Source: Neobacillus massiliamazoniensis (GTDB lineage: Bacteria; Bacillota; Bacilli; Bacillales; Cytobacillaceae). Taken from it: a DNA stretch of 64,000 nucleotides. The position numbers and the translations under genes were made by a program. The DNA lies in assembly GCF_001048695.1 (NCBI RefSeq), contig NZ_CVRB01000003.1, positions 372,001 to 436,000 of the forward strand, in the 5' to 3' direction. The stretch's first letter is position 1. Each line of letters opens with the position of its first letter. Positions 35,108-44,391 of this stretch are shown in pieces. The notes below the pieces were generated by a model. That model was not told the DNA's origin. It saw only the letters and a program-made list of their open reading frames with translations, and did not search any database.

Positions 35108-35503
35108 ATGGAAGAAAACAGAATTTCGTTTAAAACAATTGATGAATACATTTTACAATTTCCAATTGAGGTGCAGGAGATCCTAAAAACGATAAGAAAA
35201 GTGATTAAAGAAGCAGCGCCGGATGCAAAAGAGAAGATCAGTTATCAAATGCCTGCTTTTGTTTTAAATGGGACTCTGGTGTATTTCGCTGCCTTTAAAA
35301 ATCATATCGGATTTTTTCCCACTTCTAGTGGAATCAATGCTTTTAAAAAGGAATTATCGGAATATAAAGGAGGAAAAGGTTCAGTGCAATTTCCATTAGA
35401 TAAGCCGATTCCTTATGAATTAATAAGTAAGATTGTTACATTTAGAGTTGCGGAGAATGTAAAGAAAGTAGAAAGTAAAATAAAAAAGAAGTCATCCAAG
35501 TAA
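35108..35503 (+). CDS. DUF1801 (YdhG/YdeI-like) protein
   Basis: 131 residues from the ATG at 35108, which follows GGAG. The family pattern is I-D-E-Y-I-x-x-F-P-x-E-V-Q, K-I-S-Y-Q-M-P-A-F and F-A-A-F-K-N-H-I-G-F-F-P. These are small frataxin-like-fold proteins, in some cases implicated in iron handling. Probably read with the AHSA1 gene 85 bases upstream. Confidence 0.82.
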   Translation: MEENRISFKTIDEYILQFPIEVQEILKTIRKVIKEAAPDAKEKISYQMPAFVLNGTLVYFAAFKNHIGFFPTSSGINAFKKELSEYKGGKGSVQFPLDKPIPYELISKIVTFRVAENVKKVESKIKKKSSK

Positions 35504-35958
35504 GTCCAATTAGTTTTGGCTAAAAGGGGAGTTAATACTGATTACAGCTTAAGATTATTGTATCTTATCCATGATTAACTAAAAAGTTGGTTACCTACTA
35601 TTTGTGGTTAATCAACTTTTTTTATTCTCTTTTATAGTTTAGTTATGTCTATCATTGCCTATTTCCAACCACTTTTTATTCTGACAAGAGTCATCTATTT
35701 AATACCTCACGACTGAAGCTATAGTAAAAAATTATATTCGAATAAAGTGAGGACAGTCAGCATTAGTAACATATTTCGACTTATTAACAGATTATTTGGA
35801 AGATTTAGAAAATGATTGCAATGGTTATTTTATGATGATAAGATAAATGTGCAACTTGTCTGATAAGTTGCTTTCTAGATGAGTTGAGGACTTTTGGAAG
35901 GAGGTTTTCGGAAGTCACATCGCCGTTTTGAAACTTAAAATTAGGAGGAAAAAGTACC
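35504..35958. other. Gap with terminator
   Basis: AAAAAGTTGGTTACC...GGTTAATCAACTTTTTTT forms a terminator at about 35579-35622. The rest, including the leader of the epimerase gene, shows no gene. Confidence 0.5.
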
Positions 35959-36873
35959 ATGAACATTTTAGTGACTGGTGGGAAAGGTTACCTGGGCAGG
36001 TATATCGTTCAAGAACTCTTAAATGAAGGGCATTCTGTTGTGAATTATAATCGGGACGTATGTTTACCTTCAGACAACCCGAAACATAGTTATGTGGTTG
36101 GCGAATTGTATGATGTCGCTAGACTTGTAACGACGATTCAAATATTTAAAGTTGATAGGATTATCCATACTGCAGGTCAATCCCATCCTGATGTTGGTAT
36201 TGAAGTGCCCTTGGCAACAGCCGAAGCCAATGTCATGGGAACAATGGGTGTACTCGAGGCAGCAAGATTGACAGGTATTAAGAGAGTTGTTGTTTATAGT
36301 TCTGAATGTGCCTATGGCAATACGCACAAGGATTTAGTTACTGAAGACCACCCCTTAAATCCACGAACTCCTTATGGTGTAACGAAAGCTGCAACAGAAA
36401 TGATGGCTAGAGCCTATAATGAGTGTTACGGGTTGGTTTGTATTGCCTTAAGAGTTTGTCAAGTTTGGGGCCCTGGTCAAGTGATGCAGGAGTATATACG
36501 TGATGCCATTCGAGCTGCCGTTCGTGGTGAAGCGTTCTCATTAGAGCGAGGCAGGGATCAAAAATTCCAGCTAATCTATATAACCGATGCCGCAAAAGCT
36601 TCTGTGGCAGCTTGTTTTACAGAAAATGAAAGCGCTTTATCTGTATACAACATCACAGGAGGTTATCAGCCAACTTTTGGGGAAGTTCTAACATTACTGC
36701 AAGAGATCATTCCTGATGCCCAATTTGATGTAGGCCCAGGAGACTTTGAATACGATGACCAAGGAATTTTTGATATAAGTGCTGCTAAAGCTGACCTTGG
36801 TTATATTCCCCTGATTTCTTTAAAGGAAGGTCTTGAAGCTTATGTAAGCTGGCTAAGGAATCATGATTTATAA
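35959..36873 (+). CDS. NAD-dependent epimerase/dehydratase
   Basis: 304 residues. Extended SDR fold: N-terminal T-G-G-K-G-Y-L-G-R-Y (NAD-binding TGxxGxxG), then I-H-T-A-G-Q, S-S-E-C-A-Y-G and the catalytic Y-G-V-T-K. AGGAGG precedes the ATG. It is the first gene of a run that continues with a GntR regulator and catabolic enzymes, so it probably acts on the same sugar- or lactam-like compound. Confidence 0.88.
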   Translation: MNILVTGGKGYLGRYIVQELLNEGHSVVNYNRDVCLPSDNPKHSYVVGELYDVARLVTTIQIFKVDRIIHTAGQSHPDVGIEVPLATAEANVMGTMGVLEAARLTGIKRVVVYSSECAYGNTHKDLVTEDHPLNPRTPYGVTKAATEMMARAYNECYGLVCIALRVCQVWGPGQVMQEYIRDAIRAAVRGEAFSLERGRDQKFQLIYITDAAKASVAACFTENESALSVYNITGGYQPTFGEVLTLLQEIIPDAQFDVGPGDFEYDDQGIFDISAAKADLGYIPLISLKEGLEAYVSWLRNHDL

Positions 36874-36909
36874 AAGAAATAGAAATTAAGAATTTGAAGA
36901 GGAATTGTT

Positions 36910-37647
36910 ATGAAAAAATATTCGGTAAATACAACACCACTCTACCTTACTGTAAGGAATTTGCTTTTGGAGGCTATTAGAACGGAAGAAATAGGAGACG
37001 ATGGCAGACTGCCGTCTGAAGGAATGCTTTGTAAACAATTTGGAGTAAGCAGAGCAACCATCCGTAGTGCACTTCAAGCACTGGAGAACGAGGGTGTGAT
37101 CACGAAGCGACATGGTAGTACTACAGTGGTGAATACCGGGGGACTGCAGGTAAAGATGCGTATCGATGAATTTAAAGGATTCTTTCAACTAATACAAGAG
37201 AGCGGACATCGGCCTTCCATCGCACATAAGGAGCTCATTCGAATACCCCACAGCCCCCAAATTGCTAATTTGTTAGGGCTCGAAAAAGACGAAGAATTTT
37301 ATCAATTAGAACGACTTTTCTTGGGAGATGGGAAACCTGTTATCTTGGCTTCTGAATTCATCCCTAAAAGTAAGCTGATCAAAGAGCTGACATTCGAGGA
37401 AATTCCTGAATCCATTTTTGAACTCGCGGATTTATACTGTACCAATACAATTGCCCAAACGATCACTGAAATTAGATCAACGATCGCCACTCGCGATCTT
37501 AAAGAAAGGATGGGATTGGCAAATAATGAGACAATGCTAAAATTGGAGGAAATTCACTACGGCAGACAGGGAGAACCATTGATCTTTTCCGACATTTTAG
37601 TAAGAGATAAAATCATTCATTTTCATGCTGTAAGAAAAAGGTACTAA
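36910..37647 (+). CDS. GntR regulator of the HutC/UTRA type
   Basis: 245 residues. Winged helix near 15-75 (LPSEGMLCKQFGVSRATIRS, ALQALENEGVI), then a UTRA ligand domain ending P-L-I-F-S-D-I-L-V-R-D-K-I-I-H-F. It lies 36 bases behind the epimerase gene. It probably controls this cluster in response to a metabolite of it. Confidence 0.9.
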   Translation: MKKYSVNTTPLYLTVRNLLLEAIRTEEIGDDGRLPSEGMLCKQFGVSRATIRSALQALENEGVITKRHGSTTVVNTGGLQVKMRIDEFKGFFQLIQESGHRPSIAHKELIRIPHSPQIANLLGLEKDEEFYQLERLFLGDGKPVILASEFIPKSKLIKELTFEEIPESIFELADLYCTNTIAQTITEIRSTIATRDLKERMGLANNETMLKLEEIHYGRQGEPLIFSDILVRDKIIHFHAVRKRY

Positions 37648-37851
37648 ATTTAAAAAACTGAAAATCTTAGCGACTATGATAAATCGAATTTTGAAAATCA
37701 TTTCCTTCATAGAATTATTCCTCAATCATATTAAATGGAAGATCATAAGACATTTTAATTAGTTATTTATCCTGATTTAATAGCTTAATTGATGATGCTA
37801 GGTCCATAAATGCGGTTTATCAAATTGAGTTTTATGAGAAGGAGAATGTCG

Positions 37852-39249
37852 ATGGAAAGTCAGGAAAGCTTAAAAAATGAAAATAATGATGAGCATACCC
37901 TCAAAAGGAATCTCCACAGCTGGCATGTACTTGGTTTATCTATGGCGGATGTGTCGCCGACGATGGCTGTTTTACTCTTAACAGCAGGTGTTTTCAGCGT
38001 TGGAGGAACTTTCGCGATTGGTTCCAATTTGATTCTGGCTGTCATTGTTGTCATGATAGCCTTTACACTTGGTGAACTATCTTCGATGTATCCTTTTTCA
38101 GGTGGTATGTATTCTCTTGTAAGCAATGTTTTACCAAAACCTCTTTCCTGGATTGCCATGTTTAACTTTTTAATCCAAGGGATCATCCTTCCTGCTAGCT
38201 TTGCTTTGGGGATAGCAGATTTTTTGAGAGATTTGATCCCGGGAATTCATGTCTCCAATCAGGTCGTAGCTCTGATAACTCTTACCCTGGCCATGATTAT
38301 AGCGATTATGCGTGTAGAACTCGGTGCTTGGGTCACCTTTACGATGGTTATTGTCGAGGTAGGTGTTCTGGTTACGGTTATTATCTCTGCGTTTATAAAT
38401 CCGCACCAATCCTTTATGAATGTTACCTTTCATCCGGTTATGTTAAAGGATGGCCATCTTGGACCGGTGACATTTGGTATCATGATTGCAACCTTGGCGC
38501 CCGCCTTTAATGTTATTAACGGTTATGACGCTGTACTTGGCTTTTCGGAGGAAATGAAAGGCGGTCCAAGAGCCTTGGCCAAAACCGTTATTATGGCCGC
38601 GGTATTAGCAGCTGTTCTGATTATTATACCGTTGATTGCCGGCGTGATTGCTGCTCCTGACCTTGAAAAATTTTTCAGTTCGAATGCCCCGATTGTCTAC
38701 TCTGTAAAACAGGCACTAGGTCCCCAAGCGGGAGCTTTGATAAATATTGGTGCTATTATTGCCCTTTTCAATGCAGCATTATCTATGTTCATGTACTTCA
38801 GCCGTGTGTTCTATGCCACAGGTCGTGACAATATTTGGACACCTGCTTTTAATAAAGCTTTATTCAAATTAAATAAGCATCGGGTTCCAGCTGTGGGTGT
38901 TATGGTACTGTTTATTCCATCTATTGTATTCCTTTTTGTTTCTCAGCTTAATTGGCTCATTATCTTTGCAGGAACCGTTATTACAGTCGTTTACTTTTTC
39001 ATCGGTCTGGCTGGTATCTGGAGCCGCATTAACAATAAGACTGCCGAGCGGCCTTATAAAATGCCTCTTTGGCCTTTACCGAGTCTTATTGTTGTTCTTT
39101 TCACGGGGTTTGCGTTTGTAACCCAAGAGACACAGTATTTAATAGGCGAAATTATTCTCGCAACTGCATCATTAATTTGTTACGCATTTTTCTCCAGAAC
39201 GAATAATAGCGCCAAGGTTAACGATAAAGTCGTTACGGATGCCAAATAG
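37852..39249 (+). CDS. APC-family amino acid/amine permease
   Basis: 465 residues from the ATG at 37852, eight bases behind AAGGAG; an upstream ATG at 37810 lacks a site. About twelve spans. The N-terminal L-S-M-A-D-V-S-P-T-M-A and G-E-L-S-S-M-Y-P-F-S-G-G-M-Y-S segments are APC-superfamily motifs (TM1 and TM2). It would bring in the compound degraded by the downstream enzymes. Confidence 0.88.
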   Translation: MESQESLKNENNDEHTLKRNLHSWHVLGLSMADVSPTMAVLLLTAGVFSVGGTFAIGSNLILAVIVVMIAFTLGELSSMYPFSGGMYSLVSNVLPKPLSWIAMFNFLIQGIILPASFALGIADFLRDLIPGIHVSNQVVALITLTLAMIIAIMRVELGAWVTFTMVIVEVGVLVTVIISAFINPHQSFMNVTFHPVMLKDGHLGPVTFGIMIATLAPAFNVINGYDAVLGFSEEMKGGPRALAKTVIMAAVLAAVLIIIPLIAGVIAAPDLEKFFSSNAPIVYSVKQALGPQAGALINIGAIIALFNAALSMFMYFSRVFYATGRDNIWTPAFNKALFKLNKHRVPAVGVMVLFIPSIVFLFVSQLNWLIIFAGTVITVVYFFIGLAGIWSRINNKTAERPYKMPLWPLPSLIVVLFTGFAFVTQETQYLIGEIILATASLICYAFFSRTNNSAKVNDKVVTDAK

Positions 39250-39264
39250 CAAAGGGGAAGAGTT

Positions 39265-40002
39265 ATGGAAAAGAGAGTCGTTGTTATAACCGGAGCAGGT
39301 AAAGGGATTGGGTTGGCAACCGCCAGAAGATTTGCAAAAAATGGAGACCTGCTTGCTCTTAATTATCGGAATTCAGGTGGAGAATTAGTAGAAGTTGTTG
39401 AACTTGCTAAGGAGAATGGCGGTGATGCCATCGTGATTCAAGCAGATTTAAGCGTCCATGAGGAGGCCGTCAATTTTATCAATAAAGTAGAAGAACATTA
39501 CGGGAAGATTGATGTTTTAGTCAATAATGCGGGTATTCTTCAATCAAAACCCGCACATACCATTGAATGGCATGAGTTTAATAAAATGATCGACACCAAT
39601 CTAGGCTCCACCTGGTCATGCACCATGACAGCTTTACCAGGAATGATGGAACGAAAAAGCGGAAGAATCATTAATGTAAGTTCTGAATTGGGACTGATTG
39701 GGTTCCCAACCTATGCTTCCTATTGTGCTTCAAAAGGTGCAATTATCGCTTTAACAAAGGCACTGGCAAAAGAGTATGCCCATCTTGGCATCCTTGTGAA
39801 TTCGGTCGCCCCTGGACCAGTTGCTACCGACATGCTGAAATACGATACGATTGAGTATAACGATGAGACGAGGGAAACGGTCCCTCTAAAACGTTTTGGA
39901 GAACCCGATGAAATTGCGGCAGTAATTGAGTTCATTGCTGGACCCGGTGGAACCTTCCTTGTAGGGCAGATTATTAGCCCGAACGGTGGAACAGCAATTT
40001 AA
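39265..40002 (+). CDS. SDR-family oxidoreductase (FabG-like)
   Basis: 245 residues. T-G-A-G-K-G-I-G at residue 8, N-N-A-G, the Ser of I-N-V-S-S-E and Y-A-S-Y-C-A-S-K-G with catalytic Tyr and Lys. A classical short-chain dehydrogenase. It starts 15 bases after the permease stop, so same operon. Substrate unknown; likely an alcohol or keto group of the imported compound. Confidence 0.9.
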   Translation: MEKRVVVITGAGKGIGLATARRFAKNGDLLALNYRNSGGELVEVVELAKENGGDAIVIQADLSVHEEAVNFINKVEEHYGKIDVLVNNAGILQSKPAHTIEWHEFNKMIDTNLGSTWSCTMTALPGMMERKSGRIINVSSELGLIGFPTYASYCASKGAIIALTKALAKEYAHLGILVNSVAPGPVATDMLKYDTIEYNDETRETVPLKRFGEPDEIAAVIEFIAGPGGTFLVGQIISPNGGTAI

Positions 40003-40082
40003 TAATGACGCAAGCACATAAGGATATTTGACGAAAAATTGTGCAAGATGAAAAATTGTTAAATTAGGAGATGTGATGAAAG

Positions 40083-40853
40083 ATGAGAACTCGAAACATG
40101 GCTCACCTTACTTGGCCTGAAGTTAAAGATGCAGTTGAACGAAATGCTGGGATTATACTACCGATCGGTTCAACGGAGCAACATGGTTTGCATTTACCAT
40201 TATGTGTAGATTCTGTCCTTCCTTTTGAATTGGGAAAGGCAGTAGCGGAAAATCTTGATATGATTGTTGCTCCCCCTGTTAATTACGGTTATCGATCAAG
40301 ACCTACAACAGGTGGTGGTCAAACATTTATCGGGACCACTTCCATCAAGGGGCAAACTCTAATGAATACCGTTGAAGATATAATAGATGAATTCATTCGT
40401 CATGGCTTTAAACGAATTGTGCTATTAAACTGGCACTTTGAAAATGCCAACTTCATCTATGAGTCTGCTTTCCTGGCCGCAGAAAAGATTAAGGCTATAA
40501 AACCAGATGTAAAGATCATGGTAATGGAATTGCCATTCCAGACTTTTTCAGAAGAAACAATGAACTTTATCTTTCCAGAAGGCTTCCCTGGATGGGGTAT
40601 TGAGCATGCCTCAATCTTTGAAACATCTTTAATGCTTTATTTGAGACCGGATTTGGTCCTATTTGATAGGGCTGTAGATGATTGTGCAGATGATTGCCCA
40701 TGGTATGATTTATTGCCTATACCGGAAAAAATCGTCGCAAAAAGCGGAACGCTATGGAAGGCAACTCAGGCCAGTGAAGAAAAAGGCAGAATTGCCTGGA
40801 GTGAACTTGTACCTACGGTTACTGAGGTTATAAATAAGGAACTTCCAAAATAA
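40083..40853 (+). CDS. Creatininase-family amidohydrolase
   Basis: 256 residues. Metal ligands and family boxes are visible: G-S-T-E-Q-H-G-L-H-L-P-L-C-V-D (Glu, His, Asp), L-L-N-W-H-F-E-N-A (His) and E-H-A-S-x-F-E-T-S-L (Glu). The family opens cyclic amides such as creatinine and pyrrole or mycofactocin precursors. The Gly-Asn-Gly-H segment of true creatininases is here N-W-H-F-E-N, so the substrate is probably different. Operon context suggests a ring-opening hydrolysis step. Confidence 0.85.
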   Translation: MRTRNMAHLTWPEVKDAVERNAGIILPIGSTEQHGLHLPLCVDSVLPFELGKAVAENLDMIVAPPVNYGYRSRPTTGGGQTFIGTTSIKGQTLMNTVEDIIDEFIRHGFKRIVLLNWHFENANFIYESAFLAAEKIKAIKPDVKIMVMELPFQTFSEETMNFIFPEGFPGWGIEHASIFETSLMLYLRPDLVLFDRAVDDCADDCPWYDLLPIPEKIVAKSGTLWKATQASEEKGRIAWSELVPTVTEVINKELPK

Positions 40854-40901
40854 TAGGGCATTGTTTCTAATCAATGCTCTCTGAATGCAAAAGGAGGTCT
40901 C

Positions 40902-41591
40902 ATGCAAAAACTATCATTCGAGTTGCCTAATCATCGAACTGTTTTTTTTCAAGTGGAAAGGGCATATTCACTGGGGAACACTGGGCGAACGAAGGAATTT
41001 GTGAATCAGCATATTTCTGAATTGGAAGATCAAGGGATCCCTATACCTTCTAATACAGATCCATCTATTAGCCCTCTTACTTGTAATCTAATTACTCAGG
41101 ATGACCATATGCAAGTTTTAGGGGACAACACAACTGGAGAAGTGGAATTTGCCGTTCTTATAAACGAAGAGGGTTTCTTCATTACTCTTGGTTCGGATCA
41201 TGCTGACAGAATACTGGAAAGTAAATCGAGTCCGTACTTTAAGCAAGTATGCCAAAAGCCGGTTGCTCATAATGCATGGCCTTTGAGTGAGGTTATCGAA
41301 CACTGGGATTCTATTCAATTGCTATGTGAAGTAAAAATGAATAATGAGTGGATCATTTATCAAGAGGGTAGTTCCTCCCTTTTGTTGGAAATTGAAAAAA
41401 TGAAAGATTTACTTAATCACCATCATGCCATCCATCCAGCGGGGACCATTGTTTTTTGCGGAACGATGTTATTAAAAAAAGGCAAGTTCGAGTACGCAAA
41501 GGAATATCGTATGACAATGCACGATCCTGTATTAAATCGTTCTATTAAGCTAAATTATTTAGTAGAGACTATTTCAGACTTGACCATATAA
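40902..41591 (+). CDS. DUF2848 protein (fumarylacetoacetase-fold-like)
   Basis: 229 residues behind AAAGGAGGTCTC. The G-F-F-I-T-L-G-S-D-H-A-D-R-x-L-E box and S-S-S-L-L-L-E segment fit DUF2848, a poorly known family seen next to amide- or acid-degrading enzymes. Its fold has been linked to fumarylacetoacetate hydrolases, so C-C bond cleavage or decarboxylation of the product is possible. Confidence 0.75.
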   Translation: MQKLSFELPNHRTVFFQVERAYSLGNTGRTKEFVNQHISELEDQGIPIPSNTDPSISPLTCNLITQDDHMQVLGDNTTGEVEFAVLINEEGFFITLGSDHADRILESKSSPYFKQVCQKPVAHNAWPLSEVIEHWDSIQLLCEVKMNNEWIIYQEGSSSLLLEIEKMKDLLNHHHAIHPAGTIVFCGTMLLKKGKFEYAKEYRMTMHDPVLNRSIKLNYLVETISDLTI

Positions 41592-41658
41592 GTAAGGATT
41601 CCGGTCGTATTATTTGGTGGTGTCCCTATAAGCATGTGAAGTTAAATGAACTATTGAA

Positions 41659-41683
41659 GGCTACCAAAATAGTAGCCTTTAGC
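41659..41683 (+). terminator. Hairpin between DUF2848 gene and isomerase relic
   Basis: AAGGCTACCAAAATAGTAGCCTTT; perfect short stem followed by TT. It now sits directly upstream of the broken isomerase frame. Confidence 0.65.
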
Positions 41684-42509
41684 AGGTTGGTATTGTCCAT
41701 TTTATGGCTTATCCTGAGGCGATGAAAGGTGATGGTACCATTTCCGAAACTGTCCAAAAAATCGCCACCGATGTTTTTTTCTCAGCAATTGAGGTTACTA
41801 GAGTTAATGATGTTAAGGAGAGAAATAAGGTTACCTCTATTTTAGAATCAAGTCGGATGAAAATTGGCTTTGGAGCATAGCCGATTCTTCTAAGCAATAT
41901 TCCTTTGATCCTGAAAAGCGGGAGACCGCAATTAATCTAGTAAAGGGAGCCATTGATCAGGCATACGAACTGAGAGCAGGAAAATTAGGTTTTTTAAGTG
42001 GTCCAAGACCAGAAAAGGATGAGGACCTTGCCCTTCAATTATTAACGGATTCCATTATTGAATTATGCCAATATGCCAGAAGTAAAGGAAATCTAGTTCT
42101 TTCCTTAGAGACCTTTGACGATGAGACAGATAAAAAATGTTTAATAGGTTCCAATAGGTTAGCGGTAGAGGTCGCAAAAGAAGTTCGAAAGGTGGATCTA
42201 TCTTTTGGCCTCATGCTCGATTTAAGCCATCTTCCAATGCAAAGAGAAAATTGTAAGGATGCGTTAACGATTGCCCGTGATTATATTAATCACGCCCACA
42301 TCGGTAATTGTTATATCAAAAATAAACATGATCCTGCCTATGGCGATCAGCACCTACGCTTCGGTTATCCTGGAAGCGAAAATGATGTGGATGAGTTATC
42401 AGAGTATTTAAGGGTGCTATTAGAAATTGGTTATATTGGGGAAGGCTCAAAAAATATTGTTGCATTTGAAGTAAAGCCAGTAGGAAATGAAAATCAGAAG
42501 TGGTTATAG
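41683..42509 (+). pseudogene. Sugar-isomerase-like TIM-barrel gene, frameshifted
   Basis: First frame (41683-41880) reads QVGIVHFMAYPEAMKGDG and on to a TAG. From about 41893 another frame continues QYSFDPEKRETAINLVKGAI, SLETFDD, LMLDLSHLPM, HAHIGNC and ends at 42509. This is the xylose-isomerase-like TIM barrel (AP endonuclease family 2). One frameshift near 41870-41890 and a TAG just upstream of QVGIV, with no proper start, make it dead. It was probably the last enzyme of the cluster. Confidence 0.82.
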
Positions 42510-42582
42510 CTCAGTCGAAGAGGACATTGGTTAATGCCTGTGCACGTGTTTGATTCTAGTGTGTTCGGAACTGTTTGATCTC

Positions 42583-42635
42583 AATGAGGGTGTCCCAAAA
42601 GTATAACTTTTAGGGGACACCCCCTTTTTTATGTG
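42583..42635 (+). terminator. Terminator at the end of the catabolic cluster
   Basis: GGGTGTCCCAAAAGTATAAC pairs with TTTTAGGGGACACCCCC, followed by TTTTTT. Confidence 0.85.
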
Positions 42636-42791
42636 CATAAAAAAATAGGAAAATCGTTAGTTAAAGTTATAGCCTACTTATGAGGGTAATAATCTTCAAC
42701 AAGGTGATATTGTCGATAGAAATGTGTTTTCATAAATTAATGGTTATAATGGACTAAAATGCTGCAAAAGTGTGGGAAGGTGTTGTGGAGA

Positions 42792-43889
42792 ATGGAAGAA
42801 TATAAAAATCTCATTTCCTTTATTAAAGAAGTTGAACGATTAAAAAATGTGACAAGGACAGCATGGACGAGTGAGGGCAGACAAGAAAGCGTTGCTGAAC
42901 ATTCCTGGCGTTTAAGCCTATTTGCTATGGTTCTTGAGGACTATTTTAAAGATATTGATTTTAATAAAGTATTAAGAATGTCTTTAGTTCACGATCTTGG
43001 GGAGGCATATGATGGGGATATCTCAGCTAAAGTTGTCGTCGATGTTCAAGAAAAGTTAAAAAAGGAAGAACAAGGAATAATGAAACTGACTGAAGCACTC
43101 CCAAAAGTACTCCAACAAGAACTTATCATGTTATGGCAGGAATATAATAGTGGTAAAACAAATGAAGCAAAACTAGTAAAAGCCATTGATAAAATCGAAA
43201 CCATTATCCAGCACAATCAAGGGGATAACCCTGCTGATTTTGACTATCATTTCAATCTCGAATATGGAAAGAAACTTTCGGACTTTCATCCTATTATCCA
43301 GACAATCAGAGAACTCGTTGATAAGGAAACAATTCATAAGATTGACGAAAAAAATGTCTTGAAATCAGATTTTAATAATAACAAAATCGATTCGAATAAT
43401 TTACAGCATAATCAACATCTTTTGTTATCAATTATTTCTGATATTGGTATTGATGAAACAATGAAGATGATCTCGAGGTTTTATCCTGAACAGTTTAAAA
43501 AAGAAATGATCAGTAATGAAATTCAAGAATTACAAAACCGGGTTACCAGTATTGAAGGGTGGATAAAGGATCAAAATCAATTGGGAAAATCACCAATGAA
43601 TTTATATGAAATTAGGGGGGAATCGGGTTTTAAAGAATTCGAACTTTGGAACCAAGTTCTGGCAAAAATTCAACAAAATATCTCAAAACCTTCATTTGAT
43701 ACTTGGTTTGCTGGTACCTCTGCAAAATATATTGATGAAGACACTATTATGGTTTATAGCAAAAATGAGTTTCAATCTGAATGGTTAAAAGATAGATATA
43801 AGGAAGAAATCTTTTTTGCCGTGAAGGAAGTTGCTGGACTCACTTATGATCTTGAGTTTTCCGTTAGTAAAAATAATTTGAAAAAATGA
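42792..43889 (+). CDS. HD-domain phosphohydrolase fused to a DnaA domain-I-like segment
   Basis: 365 residues from the ATG at 42792, where homology to HD proteins begins; an upstream in-frame ATG exists at 42759. Residues about 15-165 are an HD hydrolase of the YfbR/HDDC2 type: R-Q-E-S-V-A-E-H-S-W-R (His), L-V-H-D-L-G-E-A-Y-D-G-D (HD pair) and A-I-D-K-I-E. Such enzymes dephosphorylate nucleoside monophosphates. A variable linker follows. Residues about 290-360 (LWNQVLAKIQQNISKPSFDT, NEFQSEWLKDRY) closely match the first 75 residues of Bacillus DnaA. That domain binds DnaA, DnaD, SirA or helicase loaders. Inference: nucleotide hydrolysis tied to the replication machinery. Confidence 0.82.
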   Translation: MEEYKNLISFIKEVERLKNVTRTAWTSEGRQESVAEHSWRLSLFAMVLEDYFKDIDFNKVLRMSLVHDLGEAYDGDISAKVVVDVQEKLKKEEQGIMKLTEALPKVLQQELIMLWQEYNSGKTNEAKLVKAIDKIETIIQHNQGDNPADFDYHFNLEYGKKLSDFHPIIQTIRELVDKETIHKIDEKNVLKSDFNNNKIDSNNLQHNQHLLLSIISDIGIDETMKMISRFYPEQFKKEMISNEIQELQNRVTSIEGWIKDQNQLGKSPMNLYEIRGESGFKEFELWNQVLAKIQQNISKPSFDTWFAGTSAKYIDEDTIMVYSKNEFQSEWLKDRYKEEIFFAVKEVAGLTYDLEFSVSKNNLKK

Positions 43890-44391
43890 ATCTTGGTGTG
43901 GGGAATTATTCTAAACAGTTCCATATCACATGCAATTTGAAGTTTTATTTCACTATTATATTATTTAATTTATCTAAAACTAAAAGCCAACAAGTTTGTG
44001 TTCTGGCTAATGAAGGCAGATTTCAAATAAATTGGTATCACACCCTATTTCTGAAGACTAACGACATATTTTTTTCATTTACGACCTAATTTGGAAGACT
44101 TACGACCAATTTTCGATTCCTTACTACATTTTTGGGGGCAAATTGGTAATAACACTCTTAATCTGAAGACTAACGACATATTTTTTGTATTTACGACCTA
44201 AATTCAGAGACTTACGACCTATTTTTCTTTTCTTACAACATTATTTGGAATAAATCGGAAATAGGAATTTATTTCTAGCTACTTAGGAGGATCTGATCCC
44301 CTTAATAAAAAAAGCATTAGAATCTAAATATCCCAATGCTTCTTATTAATCCATTCAAGTTCACCAATCATCCTGTCAAAATAGAGAAAAT
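43890..44391. other. Gap with tandem repeats
   Basis: No gene. It holds the two-unit tandem repeat listed next. The right end carries a short leader and the tail of the AIM24 gene on the minus strand. Confidence 0.45.
44053..44262. repeat. Tandem repeat of about 111 bases with inner ACGAC words
   Basis: CTGAAGACTAACGACATATT starts both units (about 44050 and 44162). Within each unit the word TTACGACC or TAACGACA returns every 22-24 bases (ATTTACGACCTAA, GACTTACGACC, CTTACTACATT). The units differ by about ten percent. Confidence 0.75.

Noticed and set aside
44053..44262. Possible CRISPR array
   Set aside because: The repeated words are too short and diverged, the spacers are not unique, there are only two larger units, and no cas genes are near.
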